Shown here: positions 24,965 through 37,992 of the stretch, one piece after another
Layout: every line of letters begins with the position of its first letter
Numbering within the stretch: the stretch's first letter is position 1
Assembly (NCBI GenBank): GCA_025890175.1
Contig: JANPYM010000002.1
Span: 3,550,391-3,614,390, forward strand
Length of the DNA stretch: 64,000 bases
Direction of reading: 5' to 3'
Source of the DNA: Ciborinia camelliae
Taxonomy: Eukaryota; Ascomycota; Leotiomycetes; Helotiales; Sclerotiniaceae
Program-made: the position numbers and the translations under genes
The notes under the pieces: generated by a model
The model's input: only the letters and a program-made list of their open reading frames with translations
Databases searched by the model: none
What the model was told of the DNA's origin: nothing

Positions 24965-27900
24965 TTACATGCCACCATCATCGGGGCTCAAGGGTTTCTG
25001 CGGCTGCAGATATGCGCTCGGGACTTTGGGGACACGTGGGGAGCGAGGAGGTTGCGAAATGCCTCGTCGTTCGGCGCGGAGGCTGTCGCGGAAACGTTCG
25101 CCGTCTCGTGATCGGCCGCCGGTGAGTCGTCGCATGCCGAGCCGAGTGCCCGCCGCGAGGGGTTTGATCATGTTTTCGAGAAAGAATGACCCTTCTCCAG
25201 ATGTAGTGGCACGATCCTCTTCTCCGTCCGAGAAAACATCTTCACTGAAATCATCATCGGACATGTAGGCAGTGTTAGGATGGCCCGAGGAAGTTGAAGG
25301 GGATGTCAGAGCACGAGCGTGTAAAGTCGGTCTAGAGTTAGGGACGAGATTGAAAGCGGCCGGAGTCATGGCGTTATTTGATTCCCGAGATGGTCGTAGA
25401 TCAGCGAAGCCATTCTGAAAAGTAGAATTGGTCGCTGAATGGGTGAGTGATTGATGAAGAATGGGTAAAGTTTGCTCGTCATATAACTGAGCAGCACCGG
25501 AGTCGAAGCTTTCGCCCGAAAATCCAGCTTCTGTAATTGTTCTCGAGGACCGACCATCACTAGTGGGACTTTGCAAACTGTCTTCAAAGAAGTCATCAAG
25601 GCTGTCCAACTTCATCATGAGGTCGCCGATATTTCCATCGCCTCGAGCTTCATCCGACATCATAGTTTCAGTTCTCTCAGGCGGCGGGAAGTATCCGTAT
25701 TGGAAGTCATCCACGTGAAACTCGACATCTGGGGTTGCGGCGACTTCATCATCCGTATTCTTCGTACTTTGACACATGTAGAACACAGCATGCACATTAG
25801 ATCTTGTGATGCTAGCCTGTTTTGCAGGCATTGGAATAGACCAGCCAGACTCCTCTGGGATACCGAAAAGGCTTTGAGTATTATCATATTCCTTCCTCAT
25901 CGCTCTCGAAGATGATCTTGTCATGCTCATACGTAAGTGATGCTTGTCCATTGGAGTTCCTGTCATTGTCATGATTTGGTCTAGTACTTCTAGGGCCTGC
26001 ATGCAAAATTCCGTTTGAAGTAGTCTAAGGAGAGGCGAGATAAGATCAGGACCATGAGAAGTAATCTCCGGCCTTTTCATGTCAATGTCAGGGATGATAG
26101 CACATAATATACGCATCGTTTTTAACTTGTACCATGGGATACTGTTTGTCAGCGAACCCATGACGAATATCAAACTACGAAATTCCCATTTTGGAAAGAA
26201 CGATTCGCGAAGCGCAGAAACCAATTGCGCCAGGAAATCTTTGCTCGAACGGTAACGAGATGCAGCGAATCCATCAAGAGCCCGTGAGATGGTACTACAG
26301 CCTTGTGCTTCTGCAACCTTTGAGAGGATCTCAGCCGTCTGTATGCTTTTCTGGTCGATATTTGATTGATCCATAGCATTTAGAAAGCCTGGGAAATTAG
26401 CCAATACTGCAAATAGCAATCGACTGTCGTCGCCAATGATTCCGTCACTCGGTAGTTCAACGAGCTTATTGAGAATCGTGAGTGTCATATCAAGACAAGC
26501 CGATGATCGAATGCCCTTATAAACCAATGCTTGGACCCCCCCAAAGGAACCTTCCCAGCTTGTAGGTTGTCCTTCAGCGAGTAAATCTCTCACCGAGGGG
26601 TCATCCAAATCGAGTTTTGCCAGAAGTTCTTCAAGCATATGACTAGCTTCTAGGAATTCTTGTTCATTTATCGTGTCTAGACAAGCACAAGTTGTCCAAA
26701 ATAGCTGCGGGAAAGTGAGCAGGTCGGCAGGTTCAAGTTTACGAATTAATGTCCGCAATGTCGTAAGTATCTCGATGGAAAATAATTGGGTAGAATTTTC
26801 CAAGTCGGCAATGGTATTCGAAAGTCTTATCAACATATCCGCAAGCATAGGCTGGTCTAATGAAGTAAGAGTGCATCGGAAGACTTGAAATGATCGACAG
26901 GCCAGGTGTCGAACAGGACAAGATGTTGCCCAAGTTAATGATAGTTTAGCCCATTGTTCTTGTATGCCAGGGTATTTGACTTCGAAATCTCCAACTATTT
27001 CACTAGTAAGAAGTTCCATACCAGCGGGAACTTTGTTCTCTTGGTCATATACCTTGCCACTGTTATCATCGTAATGCCAGATAACTTGGGGGTTATGGCG
27101 GCGAATTGACTCGATAAAATCTTCGATGGAATTCTTGCTGGGCGTAGTACTCTCGTCGTCAATCTGAGAAATAACCAGCTCATGAATCAGATGGATTAGC
27201 ATTTCTCGGGCTTGTTCTTGTACCAGTGGTATGTAATGATCCCAAAGGACAGTTACTACTTGCAGAAGAAGTGGGACATTGTCGGCCGCGAGTTGAACGG
27301 GCGACACCATCAAATCGACAAGCAATATGAGAGATAATTGACCCAATGAAAGTCCCGTTTGCTTGTTCCCAATTGGTAACGCTTCCGATAGTTCTGCCAT
27401 ATATGGTAGTTTTCCAACATCAGGTGGAGGTGGCAAAAACTCTCGTTTCTCATTGGGAACCATAGTTTTTGGCGTTATCTGCATCAATAGAAATTCCACG
27501 ACTTTACCACCAGCAGGAGTGCTGGACAAGAACACCACGATCTGCTTTGCATATTCCACAAAATTTTGTTCTCGCCTGTCGAGGCATAATGACATGATGA
27601 AATCTAGTACTAATTGGACATTTCCAGCATGAGGGCCTGTGGCAAGTGCTTGCCATAGAGCCTGTACTTCATTATGAAGAGTGCTGCTGCATCTGATTGT
27701 TATCTCAAACAAGTTTGCTAATAGGACATAGGATTGCGCAGTTGGTCCACCATTCGGATCTATTTGTAGTTCTATAATTTGAATCCATGGCAAAATGGCA
27801 GCAACCATGTTTCTTTGTGGCCCGGCCTGCAATTCTTTGAAGTACATAGTGAACTCGGAGAAGATGAGAAATGCCAATTCGGAGTGTTTAGCTGACAATC

Positions 27901-30900
27901 GCTTCGAGATCTCGAATTGAGCAAGCTTGTATACCGCTTTTGTTTTATCCGAAATACTGATATCGAAGTCCTGAATTTTAGAGCTTCGTTGTTGTCTTTC
28001 CTCCAAAGCACGCAGTATACGCGCAGATTTGATTCGAATGTCGCTCAATTCGCTTCCAAGGGTGTAAAGCCCAATCCCAAGCAATCTCCAGAAAGGCATT
28101 GGATAGTCTGGGTACTCAAGGAGTACTTCGGTGACAACTCCGAAATAACTTTGAAGTACTTTGGCTGCCTCCGCAAGATAACACCTAGTGATAGAATGTT
28201 CCAGCAGGTATGGAAACTCCTTGTTGTGTACTATCAAGTTTTTCAAAGCTCGTCTTCCGATAACATGCATTCGATCACTGCCAGTGTTGAAGATTGTATC
28301 CACCCATGAAAGCATACGACGTATGTCAAATTGCAGGTTGGCTCCACTTTCGGTTGTTATGCTGACACGACCTCCACATAATGCAGCCATTGCGCTAAGA
28401 GCTGCCGTTCGAAGATTCCTTTTCTCAATTTCCATGGCAGCAGTCACAACGCCCCGTTCACCAAGTGACTGCTGGTTGATCATAGATTGTCTCATATTGT
28501 CCTCTCGCTGCCGAATTTGGTTTTGGTTGGGGGAATAGCCGCACCAGTCCTCCATAAGAGCAAAAGAGGATTTTCTGGACTCAAAAGTCATCCATCGAGA
28601 AGGGTCTTTGGTAAGATTAATACCCTCAAAAAGCACCTCCATTAGTCCGCAGTAGTGACGGCGGAGCTTTTGAAACTCCCAATCCAACTGAACTTCTCCG
28701 TCCATCAGAAAAATTTTGAGGTCTTTTGTGTAGCTGACGAGGTTATTTAAGATCCAGTCATCTTCATAAACCTCCTTCTCTTTTAAGAATGAAGATGTTA
28801 ACTTGTAGACATGAGTGACCTCAGTTCTTAGCAGATCGGTTCTCCTGTTTCGCCTGGGACCGCTAGCACTTCGTTGGTGAATACGAGCCCGTGCATCATC
28901 GTTACACCGACTTACTACGCCTTGTAGCTCTTCTAGTAATGTTTTGTAAATATTGATATTGATCGACCCAAGCGCCACCACGACGGCATCTCGAATTGAA
29001 GCAGGCCCCACGGAAAGTAATGGGATAAGGTATTTAAAAAGAACCCTTGCGGATGTAATGGGCTCCAATGCCTGGTTTGACTTTGATCCTTTTCGATGGT
29101 GCTGAGTTGTTTGTGGCGATGGATTCATCTGGACAGCCTTGTCCGACAGAGCCGTACAAGCAACGATAAGATAAAGTTTCCACTGCTCGATCAGCACTTC
29201 TGGTGGAGTTGTTGAGGACCTTGACAACAAGCGGCCACTACCAGTGTCGTAGCCGTATTGTGGGCCGCGATTTGCTTCAGACAAGACAACAATGCCTCGA
29301 TGCATTTGCAGAATTCGGTTGCAGATTAGTTCTCGTCCCATTTGCATAACAATTGGACAACTAACACCACTGATTCGTATTAGATTCGGAAAGATCTTGA
29401 ACCATAAAGTCGTGTCATATGAGACGTCGCTGCTGCAAAGCGCAATCAAATCGCTCTCATTCCTCTCAGTTTGGTCTGTCTTCTGTAAGCCCCGTTGTAA
29501 TCTACTGCGCTCTGCAACAGACAAATTTTCGTCATTTAAATCCATTACTTGTTTGGCATCTCCTTCGAGGATATTTATTAATCGGACACTCTTCGGACCA
29601 CACAAAACAGTATCGAATTCCATGATAAGACGCAGAACTGTAACTGCGAAGGCACGCACTCGCCTTGACTGCGAACATAAAAAGAATAAGCCATGTGACT
29701 CTACCGTATCAACACAATGAAAAGTTCCAAGAAGTTTTAGCTGCGCCCTTCTTTTATCAGTAGATCCGTCCTCGGATGTGTCGAAAGCAGCATCGTTCAT
29801 CTTGATTTTAATCTCTTCAATCCAGATTTGGAGTAACTCCACATATAGCTTTAGCGTGTTCTCAATATGCCCTGGACCGAGCATACCGCCATCAGACATG
29901 GTAGAATACCTATCGTCAAAAGTGAAGATGAATTGTGCAAATCCAATAGTAACGGGCTGAGCATGAGATTGTCTGGCAATTGACTTCAGAGATTGTGCTG
30001 ATGACTCTGCTATATTATATTGCACATGAGCAGTACCAGTACAAAGGAGATTCACAAGAGCAGCGTTGAAAGGTATGGCGGCCGATAGACACCGAGGTAG
30101 TGCTTGTACTGCAACATGCAAAAGCTCGTAGAATCCTTGTTTTTGCTCTGATGGAGTTAGGTGGTCGTCTCGCCGGAAGTTGAAGCTTTCAGCAAGTGGT
30201 GTTTTGGGTATGGGCCCATTGAACTTTTCATCTAACACGGCTTGACCCCCAAAAGTGTTGTCGCAGATGATAGTGATCTTCCCTAAAATCCCACAAAACC
30301 TGGCGTAATGTTCTTTGGCGATGTCACCAAGCTTATTAGTGATTACAGGACGCGAGAGCCTCTCTTCGCGATTAGAAACTAACGGAGTGTGATTGGTCGG
30401 ACTGCGAGGCGCTGTCATTATGGGCGAAGTTGGCATCCTTTCATACACCGGCAATGGTGAGTAGTCTTGTGGAAACGGTGGACAGCCTTGCTCGCCTTTC
30501 TCTAAATCTGACATGATGGCAAGGAAAGCTCGGATTCCCACAACCATTTTGTCTGGTTCTAATTTAGTATCTCCAGCGTCAATTAATTCTGCATTCATTA
30601 AGGGAAAGATTATAGTCCGGAAACAGAAATCCTGATACTTGAAGCCAATGATGCGTATAATCTGGATCAACGGTTCGATGATTGACGATTCCGTCGAAAT
30701 GTAAGACTTCTTACCAGGAGGTAGTACTAGCTTCATAACCTCTTCGAGCTTCTTGATTGTGCTATTTGTGGTATCTGTTGTGCGATGCAAATAGGTCCAA
30801 AGAAGCCTCGAAATAACTTGTAGACAAATTGGTCTGGTTCTAGGCTCCTTCATTTTTGCCTGGAGGGGTAAGACTAGCTGGAGCCATTGCGTCGAAAAGG

Positions 30901-32808
30901 TATCCGTGGAAGAAACACAGAGCAGCGTCGCTGTCAATGGAAATGCAACAGCCCAGTGACGAGGCTTAATAAACATCGAAGCAAGTCTAGGACCTATAGT
31001 TGCCAGAACTTCAGTCCATTTCGGCATATTGAGTTCCGTGTTTGCTGTGGCGGCAATTGGCAGAAGAAGTATATCGAGTGCCATGCAATAGGCGTATTTA
31101 AGCTGTTGTCCATGTGAACGCGAAAAGAATCTACCAAGAGAGATCATGAAATCGCAAGACTGATCCCATGCATCCTCAGGATATGCCTTAAGACGAATGT
31201 GCTTCATACCGCCCAGGACTAAAACCATTCGCCCTTCGATATCCCTATTCACTGGACTTTTGATCACCAGATCCTTCTGCGACTTCTCAAGATCTGCTAT
31301 GAAACGATCAGTGACACTATCAAAATTAATCTCAGCCATAACACCAAGTAATTGACTGAATAACAACCAGTTGGCCATCTTGAGAGGTGAAGTGTTGAGT
31401 TGGTCTGCATCGGCAATTTTGAGCTGTCCAAAAATAATGCCTTCTAGCTTTTCTTCCATCTCGGGTGTTATACGAGCCAAGGTACTCTGCCCAATGACTT
31501 CCATCAAGACTCGGCACAGTATATAAATTGAAGCTGTTGATCGACGTTCTGCTTGTGCGACAAATTCCTGGCGCGCAGCTATAGTTGGCAGACCGGCCAT
31601 CAAATCATCTTGCTGCATATGAGGTGGCTCGGTGTTCCTTCGCAAGATTTGACCTGGAAGTAAGTTACCTCGAGACTACAAGGCTTCATCAGCAACGGAC
31701 ATAAACACTTGAAAATCTCAAGCATACCTGTTGAAGCTGAATTCTAGCCTCGTTGGCAGCATCGCTCTTGTTCTTCCGCCATAACATCATTGAATCAATG
31801 AGAGGCTTGGGCTTTTGGCTTGCAATGTGACCCAAAGCAGAGATCAGTTGATCAAATGCTGGGTCCACTCCTGCTCCGCATATATGTTCTATTTGAGGTT
31901 CGGGGTCCAGTGGTAAAGTAACGCACTGTGAAATCTTTTCCTCTGCTTGCGCAATAAACTGGAGCATGATGTTAGAAGGCATGCTATCAAAATGGTGTAG
32001 TAGAACTGACCGAAGTGAACAAGACATGCAGAGCATATTCGCCGACTGTTTTCAACTCGTCCTTATGATGTCTTGAGTGGGAATGATGATGCGCATGGTT
32101 TCTCCGACTCCTTCCACCATTGCTATTACCACGCTCCATATTTCTCTGCGAACTGCCTGATGGCGCATTTTCGGCCGTGGAAGGGCTTCGGGAGGGTACG
32201 AATGTTGTATTCGAACTAAAAGAAGTACCGCTGGTCATGCTGGATGCGCCGGAGGAGAAATTCGAATCGCCCATGACCGATGCATCTGCCCAATCTCCAG
32301 CTGCAGCAGCAATTTTCTGAGGACTCAGCGGGCTAGTAGATGAACTCCCAAAGCTCCCATTCCTGGACCGCTGTATGCCATTAACGATGCTAGTGTTTCG
32401 GTGATGGCTTTTCGCATCTGCATCTATCGACCCCCCTCTCGTACTACCGGTGTAAAGTCGCGGCGATAAATTGTTAGGTTGAGAGGGCGACTCCGAGAAA
32501 GTGGCCTTGAGTCCAGCGAAGAAGGACTGATTCGAACTTGGCTCTCGAGAATGAGCAAGGGATCTTGAGTTAGTGGTATGTGAGCGTTTCAAGGTCGCAG
32601 TCCACGCAGTCACGTCAATGTCGATGGGCGAGAAGTTTTCTGTTATCCCCTCAGCACGATGACCTGGTGTTGATGCTTAAGACAAGTATCAGCAAGGATA
32701 TGTCGTAAAAAAGGGCTGCCCCAAAATTGCAATACTTTTGCATAAAGTTTTGAGGGTTGGGAAGTTTGAACTAAAACACCCCAATGTTTAATGTAGGTAC
32801 TCACTCAT
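24965..32808 (-). CDS. TAO3: Cell morphogenesis scaffold, Furry/Tao3/Mor2 family
   Basis: A large scaffold of the conserved NDR-kinase morphogenesis network (Furry in flies, Mor2 in fission yeast, Tao3/Pag1 in budding yeast), which in yeasts acts with an NDR kinase at sites of polarised growth. Proposed exons on the minus strand are 32808-32805, 32675-32011, 31958-31728 and 31675-24965, giving 2536 aa, similar to the yeast proteins (about 2200-2400). The first coding exon is only ATG-A; its 129-nt intron has a GTGAGT donor. Residues 1-210 are Ser/Asn-rich and disordered. The conserved helical-repeat body begins about KTVGEYALHVLFTS and continues to about residue 2270. The tail is acidic, then Arg/Pro-rich. 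The symbol is by homology. It is transcribed away from the P450 reductase gene. Confidence 0.93.
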
Positions 32809-34623
32809 TCTGTCACGGGATATTGCTGCATAAATCCCTTCATTCTCCTATTCAATCAAATCGTCTTATTCCTGTCATTATTATACACCTTGGCCATAAA
32901 GATGGAGTTGCTGATATTGTCGAGGCTCAAATTGGTATTCCTTTGATCGTTCTGGTTCAAACGTCAACAATTTGGGTCCATATCGTGAATGTTCACGGAC
33001 GGCAGCCAATGATCACCCAACCCCTGGAACAGCCCCTGAAGGCGCTGAGCCAGCCCATGGAATATATATACTAGGTAGTCCTACAGAATCTACGAATCAT
33101 ATAATCACGAATTGGATTTTCGTATGGCTCAACAGGGCGGAACGTTATGGATTATGTTTCTATTTTCTCATTCACATATTGCTAGGCCAATGATTAATGG
33201 TTCTTGTAGTAGAACTCAGAATGATCAGAACAAGAATCAAAATACTAGATATATACTGCTACCTAGATGAGTTGGCAAACACGGCTGGCACCCATTCTTC
33301 ACTTGCACTTGGGACAACAAATCCTTCCCACGATTCGTACGGAGTACATATGACTGCATCGGAACCATGGTCCCTTGTAATCGATAAGGGCTCTGGTCTT
33401 CCAGGTACTAACTATTCCTAGATAGATAAATTGACGAGTCTCCGGTCAATTCTCCGTTCAAGATATCTTCAAAGTTCTTTTTGTTCATCATCTTACCAAC
33501 CCTGAAGTCATGTATAGGTACCTATGTATATCTATATATATACTCACCCCTTTTCGTTGAGACTATTGGCTCAACAGCTGATACGCAATATGGAACCTCT
33601 CCAAGTTACACTACATATGCTGAACATTATTGGATGTTAAAGTCCCTGGGAAATGAACTGCCTCCTTTCAATCATGTTGTACAGTCGTGGTCAAATAACT
33701 GAATCATGTCATGTCATATTTCCAAAGCCGCTGACATGATATTACTGTTCGAATACCTACCCGCCCCGTCCTTCGTCTCCAGTCAACATTGAAAACTCAT
33801 TGGAACCCAATGGCATATCGGATCCGATGTCTGATAAAAAATTCTTGAAATACATAATGTAAGTCGGGCATCTGATGATTTCGTCCAAGACAGCAGGCGC
33901 AAAACCATTCGATTCTAGCTCCGGGGAGTCGAAACACTTTTTAATATAAAATCCCGCCTGTGCACTAAAGCGGAATTTCGGATACTTCAGCGGCTCCGAT
34001 AGACTTTTCCGTGCATACTGTCCCTCGTGGACACTTTAGCTAAGTACCGGTATAGAAATTAGAATGTGTCGAGCAGGTAGAAAAGAAGCTTTACATGGCG
34101 GGAGTCTAACTAAAATCTAACCACCATTTTGGGCCCTGGGGTTTTAGCAGAGAGCGGAAAGGAACCGCCCATTGGAAGAAAGAACCACCAGAACATTGAA
34201 ATAAATAACGCTGTAATAATTTTAGATGTGCTGGAGGTGGGCTTCTTCTCTCTAGATAGTAGGTACTGTACTACCGGTATACTACTACTTATACATACCA
34301 CTACCGTTATCCTACTATAAATTTAATAATACCCGTTGACATCCGAAATTATTATTCACGATCTACAGGCGGACGCTCCAGCTGATTAGTTAGGTAGCTT
34401 CCCCCAGGAATCTGGACAGGGCTCTGGAGCTGTCAACTTTGATCTGTCAAGGAGACAGTAGGTACCTAGGTAGTATAGTAACGTAGTAAGTAGTAAATGT
34501 AATCCATAACTAGATTTATAGAACCTTGATATATCTATAAGATAACATCATACCTTTGTTGCTTTTCTTTGCTAACGATTCTGGACTTTTTAACCTATCC
34601 ATGGATTTTTAATATAAATTGCC

Positions 34624-34650
34624 CTGCCTTGCCTTGCCTTGCCTTGCCTT
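34624..34650. repeat. GCCTT pentanucleotide microsatellite
   Basis: Five consecutive copies of TGCCT/GCCTT. Simple repeat in non-coding DNA about 1 kb upstream of the P450 reductase start. Confidence 0.8.
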
Positions 34651-35208
34651 CCGCCGATTCAAGATTGATGTTATGTTAATAAAGTTTTGAATACCCAAGC
34701 CTGCCTAGGGACTCGATCACTATCACTCGGACTGTCTTCTGGCCTGCTTGAGGGTATCAGATTATCTTATCTTATCATCTCTATTTTTCTTTTCTTTTCT
34801 TTTCTGCCACTACTACGGGTACCTCGCTACTACCTACCCGCGGACCTGCCAGACCCTCACCTCAACTAGGAGTACCCCCCACCTTTCTCCATCCACGACT
34901 TCACCACCACCACCACTTTCAAATTATTCACTTCGAATTCCGACTCCCGAGGTCCGTGTAGAATCTGTCGATACTTGGTCGGGTAGGTTAACGTACTTTC
35001 TACGTTTGTCGTAATCCTTCAGTGGCGTGGCGGAAGTGGCGGAATTTTGATTCATCTTGTTCTTCCGACAGCTCCCGAAGCTTTTCACCGCCTAGGGACC
35101 AGGTACCTCCCAGTCCGGTTGGCTGTTGCTTTGCCTTACTGCCTTTTCCGCCGTTGACCCTGCCCATGTCCGTGCCCTTTTCAGAAACTTTAGTAAGAGA
35201 ACACCACC

Positions 35209-35292
35209 ACTTTTATTACCACTTTTATTACCACTTTTATTACCACTTTTATTACCACTTTTATTACCACTTTTATTACCACTTTTATTACC
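35209..35292. repeat. 12-bp minisatellite, seven copies
   Basis: Seven exact tandem copies of ACTTTTATTACC, ending about 330 bp upstream of the P450 reductase start codon. It may lie in the promoter or the 5' leader. The perfect copies suggest recent expansion. Confidence 0.92.
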
Positions 35293-35623
35293 TCGCCTCA
35301 AATTAGAAGACCTTTGAAGACTCGGCTAGACTTTTCGGCCTGCTGTGATTGATCGTCCTCAAGGATTCAAAAGTTTACCGTACTTAGTAGCTAGTGACAA
35401 CATTTTAACATTTTGTACATGTGTACATAATAATTTATATCTGTTGATAATCCATTTCTCAACACAGTCAGCACATCTGCAAGTTTATTCACCAACTGGT
35501 GAGGTGTCAATTCTTTTCTGCTCCTTGTCTGAGCATAAGTTCACCTGAATCCCTGTGCCATTTCTCTGGTCCTTCGACCTGTTAATTTTCCCTCAAACTG
35601 TCGGCAGATCTTCGAATTTCAAG

Positions 35624-37992
35624 ATGGGTGGACAACTTGACATCTTGGACATTGTCGTCCTCGGGGTCCTAGCTGTGGGAACGGTAGCATACTTTACAAA
35701 AGGGAAATACTGGGGCATTGTGAAGGATCCATATGCTACCAGCTATGCCGCCACCAATGGAAACAAACCCGCAAAGACAAGAAATATCATTGAGAAGATG
35801 GACGAGTCCAACAAGAACTGCGTCGTCTTCTATGGTTCGCAGACTGGCACCGCAGAAGATTATGCTTCTAGGTTGGCAAAGGAAGGCAAGAGTCGTTTTG
35901 GCCTAGAGACCATGGTAGCAGATTTGGAAGATTATGATTACGATAACCTCGATACCTTTGGAGACGACAAAGTCGCAATGTTTGTACTGGCTACATATGG
36001 TGAAGGTGAACCAACTGACAATGCGGTTGATTTCTATGAATACTTCATGAATGAGGATGTAGAGTTCTCCAGTGGTGAGAAATCACTTGAAAACCTTAAG
36101 TTTGTCGCATTTGGTCTGGGAAACAACACCTATGAACACTACAACTCCATGGTCCGAAATGTTACAAAGGCACTTGAGAAGCTGGGTGCTACAAGAATTG
36201 GTGAAGCGGGCGAAGGAGATGACGGTGCTGGTACTATGGAAGAAGACTTCTTGGCCTGGAAGGACCCAATGTGGACTGCATTAGCTGAAAAGATGGGACT
36301 ACAGGAACGAGAAGCTGTCTATGAACCGGTTTTTGCTATTACAGACAGGGAAGAGTTGTCAAAGGATTCTCCAGAGGTATATCTTGGCGAGCCAAACAAA
36401 ATGCATTTGGAGGGTACATCAAAGGGTCCTTACAATGCTCACAACCCATATATTGCACCTATCTCTGAGTCTAAGGAACTTTTCACTGTCAAAGACCGAA
36501 ACTGCTTGCACTTGGAGGTGGACATCAGTGGATCTAACCTCAGCTATCAAACTGGAGATCACATTGCGGTTTGGCCAACAAATGCCGGTAGGGAAGTGGA
36601 CCGATTTCTCAACATCACTGGGCTATCTCCTAAGAAAGATTCTGTTATTACTGTCAAAGCATTGGATGCAACTGCAAAGGTTCCATTCCCCACCCCTACT
36701 ACATACGATGCTATTGTCAGATATCACATGGAGATTTGCGCACCTGTATCACGTCAGTTCATTGCCACTTTGTCCGCCTTCGCTCCAAATGACACTATCA
36801 AGGCTGAAATGGAGAAGCTTGGCGGTGATAAGGATTACTTTCATGAAAAGATTAGCAACAACTATTTGAACATCGCTCAGGTTTTACAAGAAGTTGGTGG
36901 TCAAGAAAAATGGACCGCTATCCCATTTTCCGCTTTCATTGAAGGTTTGGGCAAGATTCAACCTCGTTACTACTCCATTTCATCTTCCTCACTTGTACAA
37001 AAGAAAAAGATTTCCATCACAGCGGTAGTTGAGTCGATTGATATCCCTGGAAGAACCGATGCTCTCAAGGGTGTTACCACAAATTATCTCCTTGCATTGA
37101 AACAGAAACAACATGGCGACGATCACCCCGACCCTCATGGCCTCACATATGAAATCACAGGACCACGCAACAAGTATGATGGCATCCACGTTCCCGTGCA
37201 TGTACGACACTCCAACTTCAAGCTTCCATCTGATCCATCCAAACCTGTTATTATGATTGGTCCTGGAACTGGTGTTGCTCCTTTCAGGGCATTCGTTCAG
37301 GAAAGAGCTGCACAGGCAAAGGCTGGCGAGAATGTCGGACGAACAATCTTATTCTTTGGATGTAGAAAGTCTACAGAAGATTTCATGTACAAGGACGAAT
37401 GGAAGGTGAGTCAATCTTCTATATCTTGGAAAAAAATGGAGGGCAACCCAGCTAACCAAAAAAACAGCAATATGAAGAAGCTCTTGGCGACAAATTTTCT
37501 CTCATAACTGCATTCTCTCGTGAAGGCAAGGAAAAGGTCTATGTCCAACATCGTCTCAAGGAACACGCGAAAGAAATCAACGATCTTCTCATGCAAAAGG
37601 CTTACTTCTATGTTTGCGGTGATGCAGCAAACATGGCGAGAGAAGTCAACACTGTTCTTGGTAAAATCATATCAGAGCAGCGAAGCATCCCAGAATCAAA
37701 GGCCGAAGATATTGTCAAGAGTATGCGATCTGCCAATCAATACCAGGTACGTTATTTTCTGAAGTTTTTTTCATTTCCATATTGTTTGCTTCTCGAAGTC
37801 ATCCGCCCACCGGCATTTTTTCCGGCAAGCTATGTGTGGAGGGCAGTGGGGTAAATCACGACCCTAGGAGACCCCCTCACCAATTCCATCATCCTTCGGC
37901 ATCTTTTTTTGGCGCCTCGAGTCTTTTCCGTACATACAAACAAACACAAACACAAACTAACACATAATTTATAGGAGGATGTATGGTCATAG
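35624..37992 (+). CDS. CPR1: NADPH-cytochrome P450 reductase
   Basis: Diflavin reductase that passes electrons from NADPH through FAD and FMN to microsomal P450s, including the sterol 14-alpha-demethylase. It is anchored in the ER membrane by an N-terminal helix (about residues 6-25, ILDIVVLGVLAVGTVAYF). Proposed exons are 35624-37405, 37468-37746 and 37975-37992, giving 692 aa, the usual length. The FMN-binding motif YGSQTGTAEDYASRL is at about residue 70, the FAD motif RYYSISSS at 448, and the NADPH motif GPGTGVAPFR at 546. The last exon is 18 nt and encodes EDVWS, including the C-terminal Trp that stacks on the FAD ring in this family. The start at 35624 is preferred over the longer upstream frame because it gives the typical short anchor. 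The symbol is by function; fungal names vary. Confidence 0.96.

Larger units (their letters stand above)
32809..35623. other. Divergent intergenic region between TAO3 and CPR
   Basis: About 2.8 kb separates the two divergent start codons. Between about 32850 and 33705 the + strand has short open frames in different phases, for example one with ECSRTAANDHPTPGTAPEG and one with YGTSPSYTTYAEHYWMLKSL. They look like broken coding sequence but match no family I can name. Further on are a GCCTT run (34624-34650) and a 12-bp minisatellite (35209-35292). A TACCTAGGTA palindrome lies at 34463. Promoters of both genes must lie here, but no element can be pinned down. Confidence 0.4.

Noticed and set aside
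35209..35292. CRISPR-like array
   Set aside because: Head-to-tail 12-bp units with no spacers in a eukaryotic genome; an ordinary minisatellite.
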